From contig CACXFD010000133.1 of the NCBI GenBank assembly GCA_902766845.1, positions 1-9,620 of the forward strand: a DNA stretch of 9,620 nucleotides, written 5' to 3'. Each line of letters begins with the position of its first letter. Within the stretch, counting starts at the first letter, position 1. This stretch comes from an uncultured Lachnospiraceae bacterium. Lineage in GTDB: Bacteria; Bacillota; Clostridia; Lachnospirales; Lachnospiraceae. The position numbers were made by a program, and so were the translations under genes. A model generated the notes under the pieces. That model saw nothing but the letters and a program-made list of their open reading frames with translations. It made no database searches and was not told where the DNA came from. This document shows, piece by piece, positions 5,511 through 9,620 of the stretch.

Positions 5511-7034
5511 ATGCAGATCGAACTTTGGATCACAGATCAGAGCCTGGCGTACGACGTCCACGGCCTGCTGACGTCCTTCTTCCCGGGTGCGCGCGTCCGC
5601 ACGACGGGCCCCGCGGCGGAAGGAGAGGACGCGCCGGAGGAGGCGCCCGCACGGCCTGCCGGCGATGAAGGAAAGGCCGGGCCAGAAGAAGCCCCGGCTG
5701 TCCGCATCCGGATCGAGGATGTCCCGGAAGGTTTTTCCATTCGCAGCGAGGTGCCGGAGAAGGAGACCGCGCAGGCTATGATCCCGGCCGGACCGGACCG
5801 GCATGAGCGCAAGGACGAGCTCAAGCGCGGCCTGTACCGGCTGCTCGCCGGACAGACCGGGAAGACCCTGCCATGGGGCACGCTGACCGGCATCCGGCCG
5901 GTCAAGATCCCGATGGCGCTGCTGGAGGAGGGCCGGACGGAGGAAGAGATCCGCGATCATCTGAAGAGCACGTATTATATGTCGGACCGCAAGGCGGACC
6001 TGTCGATCGAGATCGCGCAGCGCGAACGCGCGCTGCTGGCGCGGGCGGAGGAGCCGGACGGCTGGAGCCTCTACGCGGGCATCCCGTTCTGTCCGACGCG
6101 CTGCGCCTACTGCTCCTTTACGGCCTATCCGATCAAGGCCTGGGCCGGGCGCACCGGGGAATATCTGGACGCGCTGGAGAAGGAGATCGCCTTTACGGCG
6201 GAGCTCTTTGCGGGCCGGCCGCTGAAGACCATCTACGTGGGCGGCGGGACGCCGACGAGCCTGTCCGCGGAAGAACTGGCGCGCCTGTGCGGTGCGCTGC
6301 GGGAGCGGTTCGACCTGTCTCATCTGCTGGAGTGGACCGTGGAGGCAGGCCGGCCGGACAGCATCACGCCGGACAAGCTGGCCGCGCTGAAGGCTGCGGG
6401 CGTGTCGCGCATCAGCGTGAACCCGCAGACCATGAAGGAAGAGACACTGCGGCTGATCGGCCGGCGCCACACGGTGGAGCAGGTCCGGGAGGCCTTTCGG
6501 ATGACCCGGGAAGCCGGCTTTGACGACATCAACATGGACCTGATCCTCGGACTTCCCGAGGAGACCGCGGACGACGTTGCGCGGACTATGGAGGAGATCG
6601 CGAAACTGGGCCCGGACAACGTGACCATCCATTCCCTCGCGATCAAGCGCGCCGCGCGGCTGCGCACCGAAGAGGCCAGCTTTGCCGGCCTGCACATGGA
6701 GAATTCCGACGAGCTGATGGACTACGCGGCGCGGGCCTGCCGCGATATGGGCCTGGCCCCGTATTACCTGTACCGCCAGAAGAACATGGCCGGCAATCAG
6801 GAAAACGTCGGTTACGCGCGCCCCGGCTGTGAGGGGCTCTACAACATCCTGATCATGGAGGAGCGCCAGCCCATCGCCGCGCTCGGCGCCGGCGCGGTCA
6901 CCAAAGCCCTGTTCCCGGACGGGCGCATCGCCCGCGCGGAGAATGTCAAGGACGTGGACCGCTACATCTCGCACATCGACGAGATGATCGAAAGGAAACG
7001 CGCGCTGTTCGAGGAAGGGAAGGGGAGGTCGTGA
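5511..7034 (+). CDS. hemZ: HemZ-type radical SAM protein (coproporphyrinogen dehydrogenase family)
   Basis: This 507-residue protein belongs to the HemN-like radical SAM group found in Firmicutes as HemZ, near 500 residues. The iron-sulfur motif is C194-PTR-C198-AY-C201 inside GIPFCPTRCAYCSFTAYPI, followed by the SAM-contact motif GGGTPTS at 244-250 and EAGRPDS at 279-284. The N terminus (MQIELWITDQSLAYDVHGLL) and the GTLTGIRPVKI segment at about 123-133 are distinctive of HemZ rather than HemN or HemW. The annotated reaction is oxygen-independent decarboxylation of coproporphyrinogen III to protoporphyrinogen IX, but activity in the HemN/HemW/HemZ group is not certain from sequence, and no other haem gene is present here. 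A low-complexity Ala/Glu/Pro/Gly stretch at about 33-65 is inserted near the N terminus. The ATG at 5511 has only a weak purine-rich upstream site, so coupling to the MBL gene is likely. Confidence 0.93.
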   Translation: MQIELWITDQSLAYDVHGLLTSFFPGARVRTTGPAAEGEDAPEEAPARPAGDEGKAGPEEAPAVRIRIEDVPEGFSIRSEVPEKETAQAMIPAGPDRHERKDELKRGLYRLLAGQTGKTLPWGTLTGIRPVKIPMALLEEGRTEEEIRDHLKSTYYMSDRKADLSIEIAQRERALLARAEEPDGWSLYAGIPFCPTRCAYCSFTAYPIKAWAGRTGEYLDALEKEIAFTAELFAGRPLKTIYVGGGTPTSLSAEELARLCGALRERFDLSHLLEWTVEAGRPDSITPDKLAALKAAGVSRISVNPQTMKEETLRLIGRRHTVEQVREAFRMTREAGFDDINMDLILGLPEETADDVARTMEEIAKLGPDNVTIHSLAIKRAARLRTEEASFAGLHMENSDELMDYAARACRDMGLAPYYLYRQKNMAGNQENVGYARPGCEGLYNILIMEERQPIAALGAGAVTKALFPDGRIARAENVKDVDRYISHIDEMIERKRALFEEGKGRS

Positions 7035-7078
7035 CATAGTCCGCTTTTTGGGACAGCCTTTCTGATAGGTTCGGAGAG

Positions 7079-7097
7079 AGGAGGTTCGGGGACGATG
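7079..7097 (+). promoter_or_regulatory. Strong Shine-Dalgarno of the unknown 408-residue protein
   Basis: A full AGGAGG at 7079-7084 lies 10 bases before the ATG at 7095. It is the best ribosome binding site in the window and supports the plus-strand reading over a long antisense frame. No convincing promoter was seen in the 60 bp after hemZ. Confidence 0.7.
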
Positions 7098-8321
7098 TTA
7101 AAAGAAACGCTGTACAGTTCCGGAAAAAACCGCTTCGAAGGCGACCGCTTTTCGGATAAGGAGTGGTCTGCCCCTACCATGGTCGACGCGCCGGAGATCC
7201 GGGCAAGGATCGAATCTTTCCGCCTGGAGGGCCGCGTCATCCGGAGCATGAAACTGGTCGGTTCCGCCATCTTCCATACCCGGGAGATGCTGGAGGATAC
7301 CGTTTACGGCGCACTGGAGCAGGAAGGGATCACCGATGAAGAAGAACTGCGGGAGCGCAGCCGTTACGAGGCGATCGGGCCGGATCGGCTGTTTGCCAGG
7401 GCCTGCGCGACCGGTGCCCCTCTTCTGATCTCTTTTGAAGACTATGACCGGTTCGAGATCGATATGCCGCAGGCCGGAGAGTACCGGCTCGGCATGAACT
7501 GTATCCCCTGGTCTGTACAGCCCGAACGGCAGCTCCAAAACGTGGATGCGAACGTCCTGTTTAAACCGTGCCTCGGGAAACGGATCGAGAAGGCGGAAGT
7601 CTGCGCGTATGTGACGGATAAAGATCCGATGACGGGCGACCATTATATGCTGTATCAGGACGACAGACCGGGGACGAGGGAACTCGTATCCCGAATCGTT
7701 CTGCATCTGGAGGACGGCATCCGGTTCGTCATGGAGACCTGTCTGGCCGACTCGAATTCGTTTTTCTGCGAAGACGCGGAGGGGAAGAATCTGACTATCC
7801 CGTTCCGGGAACTGAAGAAGGGCCTGTACAACTGGGAAGATCTGCATCTGGATCCCGACAGCGGGTTTATGGCGGAGAGTACCACGGTGTTTTTCGGAGA
7901 ACAGGGAAGAAAATGGGTCGACGGAGATACGATCTCTTTTATTCCCGAGGACGGCAGGTCCCGGCTGATGATTCAATCGGATGATTTTCACCTGCTTTAT
8001 TGGGCACTTTCCTGGCAGGTCCGTGACTGGTTTGACGAGATGGACGACTATGTGTTCCCATGGGAGGAATGGCAGGAGATCCTGAACAAGGCGGACCGGC
8101 TGGCAGCTTTTGAGACGTTTGACGAATTGTTCGATTTTCTGACAGGGCTCGGTATCACGTACGGTCACGGAGAGGACGTCTTTCTTTACACGCTGACGAA
8201 TGCCTGTGGCAGAGAATACTGGGAGAACCGGAGAGAGATCCGCAAACAGGTCCGGAATCTGAGAAGGTGGACGGAGATGGTCGTTCCGAAGGGCATGAAT
8301 ATGCTGGTTCACGGATACTGA
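7095..8321 (+). CDS. Unrecognised 408-residue soluble protein
   Basis: I do not recognise this family. The plus-strand frame is supported by a strong AGGAGG site, balanced amino-acid composition and an intact frame to TGA at 8319-8321. The protein is acidic and rich in aromatic residues, with no signal peptide or membrane segment. The first two thirds looks beta-rich, with alternating hydrophobic strands (for example APLLISFEDYDRFEIDMP, SRIVLHLEDGIRFVMETCL, STTVFFGEQGRKWVDGDTI). The last third is helical and tryptophan-rich (LLYWALSWQVRDWFDEM, FPWEEWQEILNKADRL), ending in a basic helix near REIRKQVRNLRRW. There is no obvious catalytic signature or metal cluster. G+C is clearly lower than in hemZ: bases 7921-7980 hold 32 G+C of 60 against 41 of 60 at 6301-6360. 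It is close enough to hemZ to be read through from it, but may be a later arrival. Confidence 0.8.
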   Translation: MLKETLYSSGKNRFEGDRFSDKEWSAPTMVDAPEIRARIESFRLEGRVIRSMKLVGSAIFHTREMLEDTVYGALEQEGITDEEELRERSRYEAIGPDRLFARACATGAPLLISFEDYDRFEIDMPQAGEYRLGMNCIPWSVQPERQLQNVDANVLFKPCLGKRIEKAEVCAYVTDKDPMTGDHYMLYQDDRPGTRELVSRIVLHLEDGIRFVMETCLADSNSFFCEDAEGKNLTIPFRELKKGLYNWEDLHLDPDSGFMAESTTVFFGEQGRKWVDGDTISFIPEDGRSRLMIQSDDFHLLYWALSWQVRDWFDEMDDYVFPWEEWQEILNKADRLAAFETFDELFDFLTGLGITYGHGEDVFLYTLTNACGREYWENRREIRKQVRNLRRWTEMVVPKGMNMLVHGY

Positions 8322-8337
8322 AGAAGGATATTTGAGA

Positions 8338-8352
8338 CCGCATCGTATGCGG
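8338..8352. repeat. Small hairpin between the unknown protein and the membrane protein
   Basis: CCGCAT (8338-8343) and ATGCGG (8347-8352) form a perfect 6-bp stem with a CGT loop. It is followed on the plus strand by an A-run rather than T, so it is not a plus-strand terminator. The downstream gene may therefore share the upstream transcript. Confidence 0.4.
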
Positions 8353-8380
8353 CAGAAAAAACGTAGAAAAGAGAATTGTG

Positions 8381-8980
8381 ATGTTCAAAAAGTGGCTTGA
8401 GAATTACCACGGCCCCACGAAGGGGTTCGTGCTGTGGGGCATGGCGTTCGCGCTCTTGCGCGTGAATCTGACGGTCGGTACGATGGTGATCCCGCTGCTT
8501 CCGGACGTGATCGGGTTCGCGCTGCTCCTGGTGTTCGCGCGGGCGCACAGCTGGCGGGAAGCCGGGATCCGGCGCAGCCGGCGTCTGTGGTTCATCCTGA
8601 CTGTATTCGGCCTCTTCGATCTGGCCATGAAGCTGACCGGGCTGCAGTTCACGGGCCTTGTCGGCGTGGCGCTGGACCTGGTGTTCTGGCTGCTTCTGGG
8701 GGCGGCCGGCACTGAGCTTTTGAGCGGCCTGTGCCGCCTCGCGCGCCGGCAGGGCGCGCGGCCGCAGGCGAAGCTGACCTCGCAGACGTTCATGATCGTT
8801 GTGATCGCCGGCGCAGCCGTGATCGCGGTGACCGGGCTCGGGATCGCGGCCGGCACGCCGGCGCTGGTCCTGCAGATCGTCCAGACGTTGCTGTGCCTGG
8901 TCCACCTGTTTGCGCTGCACCGCATGCTCGCGGTCCTGGACCTGCCCAAGCGGGACGAGGCGGAGCAGCCGGCCGCGTGA
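8381..8980 (+). CDS. Small polytopic membrane protein, function unknown
   Basis: This 199-residue integral membrane protein has about six predicted hydrophobic helices, near residues 16-33, 36-53, 69-85, 90-110, 137-157 and 161-179. A basic loop lies at 59-69 (REAGIRRSRR) and a second, arginine-rich one at 119-131. The C terminus is short and charged (PKRDEAEQPAA). The segment IPLLPDVIGFALLLVFA recalls the LPD-(F/V)-IG motif I associate with small uncharacterised membrane proteins of Firmicutes, a loose impression only. The ATG at 8381 is preferred over an in-frame GTG immediately before it; the upstream AAAAGAG is a weak ribosome binding site. It returns to the high GC and codon bias of the hemZ region, unlike the gene before it. 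I cannot assign a substrate or role. Confidence 0.8.
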   Translation: MFKKWLENYHGPTKGFVLWGMAFALLRVNLTVGTMVIPLLPDVIGFALLLVFARAHSWREAGIRRSRRLWFILTVFGLFDLAMKLTGLQFTGLVGVALDLVFWLLLGAAGTELLSGLCRLARRQGARPQAKLTSQTFMIVVIAGAAVIAVTGLGIAAGTPALVLQIVQTLLCLVHLFALHRMLAVLDLPKRDEAEQPAA

Positions 8981-8981
8981 A

Positions 8982-8999
8982 CGGCCGGCGCGCCGGCCG
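8982..8999. repeat. 18-bp perfect GC palindrome after the membrane protein gene
   Basis: The stretch CGGCCGGCGCGCCGGCCG reads the same on both strands, begins two bases after the TGA stop and consists only of G and C. No T-run follows, so it could be a rho-independent-like barrier at best. It runs into the tandem repeat that follows. Confidence 0.6.
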
Positions 9000-9028
9000 G
9001 CACGGCAGATCGCCGGCATGGCAGATCC
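8997..9028. repeat. Two tandem copies of a 16-bp repeat
   Basis: CCGGCACGGCAGATCG (8997-9012) is followed directly by CCGGCATGGCAGATCC (9013-9028), 14 of 16 bases identical. The first copy overlaps the end of the 18-bp palindrome. It lies in non-coding DNA just before the drop in GC content. Confidence 0.65.
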
Positions 9029-9130
9029 GAAGCGCCAACGAGCGGAAGGACCCGGCAGCAACGCTTTGAATTATGTCCTCTGTTTTATCTCCGGTGTTTT
9101 AGATCCGTTATGATAAAGGGGGATTGCACA

Positions 9131-9205
9131 ATGAAAAAGGCCGTTTATTTTATCGTCACTTCGACAATTCCTGTCATTTTTTCTCCCGAAATCTCAATCC
9201 GGTAG
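9131..9205 (+). other. Possible vestigial gene start or short leader peptide (24 codons)
   Basis: AGGGGG (about 9117-9122) stands 8 bases before an ATG at 9131, opening a frame that begins MKKAVYFIVTSTIPVIF and stops with TAG at 9203-9205. A TATGAT sequence lies at 9109-9114, but with no good -35. A signal-peptide-like start with a good ribosome binding site is suggestive. However, the frame overlaps the 3' end of the minus-strand gene from 9145 on and is too short to be accepted as a gene. It could be the relic of a gene interrupted at the composition boundary, or chance. Confidence 0.2.
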
Positions 9206-9620
9206 TGACCATCGCTTTCTATCTCAAATGTTTGATAACCGATATTATATGAATCTACGAGAAATATAGGATCCTTTCCGCTTTCTGTAATGCTCATGTA
9301 TAAATGTCCTCGCTCAAACTCGGAGATATGAAACACTACAGTATCCCCCTTTTTCAGATCATACTCTTTAACCACAGAAGTGTTCAGTTTTTCTGCTTGC
9401 ACTACATATCCTGCAGCAGTGTCCGATACCTCGTACGATGACCTATAAGACGACCAGAAAAACACTCCGATTCCAGCAATCAAAGCAATAATAAGAGCAA
9501 AGACTCCCACATATTTCAGCCTGATTCCCGGCTCGTCGCCTGATACCAGTTTTTCATATTTATAGAACTGCACTGCCGTTATTGAAAATATCACCAGATA
9601 CAGGATAGCCAGACCCAGGA
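9145..9620 (-). CDS. Membrane-anchored protein with extracytoplasmic beta-rich domain, 3' part (5' end outside window)
   Basis: The frame is open on the minus strand from the window edge and stops with TAA at 9145-9147. The 157 visible residues start with a hydrophobic helix (LGLAILYLVIFSITAVQFY, 1-19), then a short charged loop (KYEKLVSGDEPGIRLK), a second helix (about 36-55, YVGVFALIIALIAGIGVFFW) and a C-terminal domain of about 100 residues. That domain is rich in alternating beta strands (VVKEYDLKKGDTVVFHISEF, DGHYRIEISGEKMTGIVEVT) and probably lies outside the membrane. A GTG at 9594 could initiate, but it falls inside the first helix, so the true start is upstream. A GOLD- or beta-sandwich-like fold is a guess from the pattern. 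The DNA is markedly AT-rich (24 G+C of 60 at 9361-9420) compared with the rest of the window. Family and function are unrecognised. Confidence 0.75.
   Translation of the reverse strand, partial: LGLAILYLVIFSITAVQFYKYEKLVSGDEPGIRLKYVGVFALIIALIAGIGVFFWSSYRSSYEVSDTAAGYVVQAEKLNTSVVKEYDLKKGDTVVFHISEFERGHLYMSITESGKDPIFLVDSYNIGYQTFEIESDGHYRIEISGEKMTGIVEVTIK

Noticed and set aside
5121..7037. 638-codon open frame on the minus strand across the MBL and hemZ genes
   Set aside because: It spans two clear plus-strand genes with intact motifs, its product is arginine-, histidine- and leucine-heavy with no recognisable domain, and such antisense frames are expected where third positions are nearly always G or C.
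7035..7094. Possible promoter or terminator between hemZ and the unknown gene
   Set aside because: Only a weak GTCC/GGGAC pairing and a TTGGGA without a matching -10 are present; neither is convincing.
7098..8312. 404-codon minus-strand frame opposite the unknown protein
   Set aside because: The plus strand has a full AGGAGG site, a more ordinary protein composition and the same orientation as the flanking genes; the minus product is rich in His, Arg and Pro.
8309..9061. 250-codon minus-strand frame opposite the small membrane protein
   Set aside because: The product is Arg/Gln/His-rich without hydrophobic segments, whereas the plus frame gives about six regular membrane helices.
1..9620. 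CRISPR array, tRNA or rRNA genes, transposases, toxin-antitoxin or known defence system
   Set aside because: Looked for on both strands; no regularly spaced repeats, cloverleaf-like sequence or transposase motif was seen. The two unknown genes could belong to something new, but nothing in the sequence shows it.

Overview
The window reads as a high-GC, Clostridia-like Firmicutes chromosome. HemZ-type radical SAM protein, a bifunctional RelA-type (p)ppGpp enzyme, a MocR regulator and a clostridial-style pyridoxamine kinase all point that way, but the exact taxon cannot be read from the sequence. Most genes are strongly GC-rich, with G or C at nearly every third codon position. As a result long open frames also appear on the antisense strands, and these are treated here as artefacts.

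Layout. (1) 1-1235, plus strand: the C-terminal part of a RelA/SpoT-family (p)ppGpp synthetase/hydrolase, cut by the window start. It is followed by a cluster of strong hairpins, one of which looks like its terminator. (2) 1396-4651: a compact vitamin B6 module. On the minus strand a pyridoxal/pyridoxamine kinase (2104-2955) is followed by a YggS/YlmE-type PLP-homeostasis protein (1396-2034). Divergent from them is a MocR/PdxR-type GntR-aminotransferase regulator (3128-4651). The kinase and regulator share a 172-bp gap with a near-consensus promoter on each strand, their -10 boxes overlapping, and a motif present three times. (3) 4818-7034, plus strand: a metallo-beta-lactamase-fold hydrolase and hemZ, 21 bp apart. 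Their promoter is embedded in the terminator of the regulator gene. (4) 7095-8980, plus strand: an unrecognised 408-residue soluble protein of lower GC, then a GC-rich small polytopic membrane protein. (5) 8982-9028: a GC-rich palindrome running into a tandem 16-bp repeat. (6) 9057-9620: an abrupt change to AT-rich DNA holding the 3' part of a minus-strand membrane-anchored protein that runs off the window.

How the parts work together. The kinase makes PLP from salvaged vitamers, the YggS-like protein carries and buffers PLP, and the MocR regulator has the architecture of a PLP sensor, so region 2 looks like a self-contained B6 homeostasis unit. The position corresponding to the PLP-binding lysine of that regulator is arginine, the most striking single observation in the window. 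As I recall, relA, an MBL-fold hydrolase and hemZ often lie together in Clostridia, commonly with dtd before them and hisS/aspS after. Here the B6 unit sits between relA and the MBL gene, and unfamiliar genes follow hemZ. I see no CRISPR array, tRNA, rRNA, transposase or obvious novel defence system.
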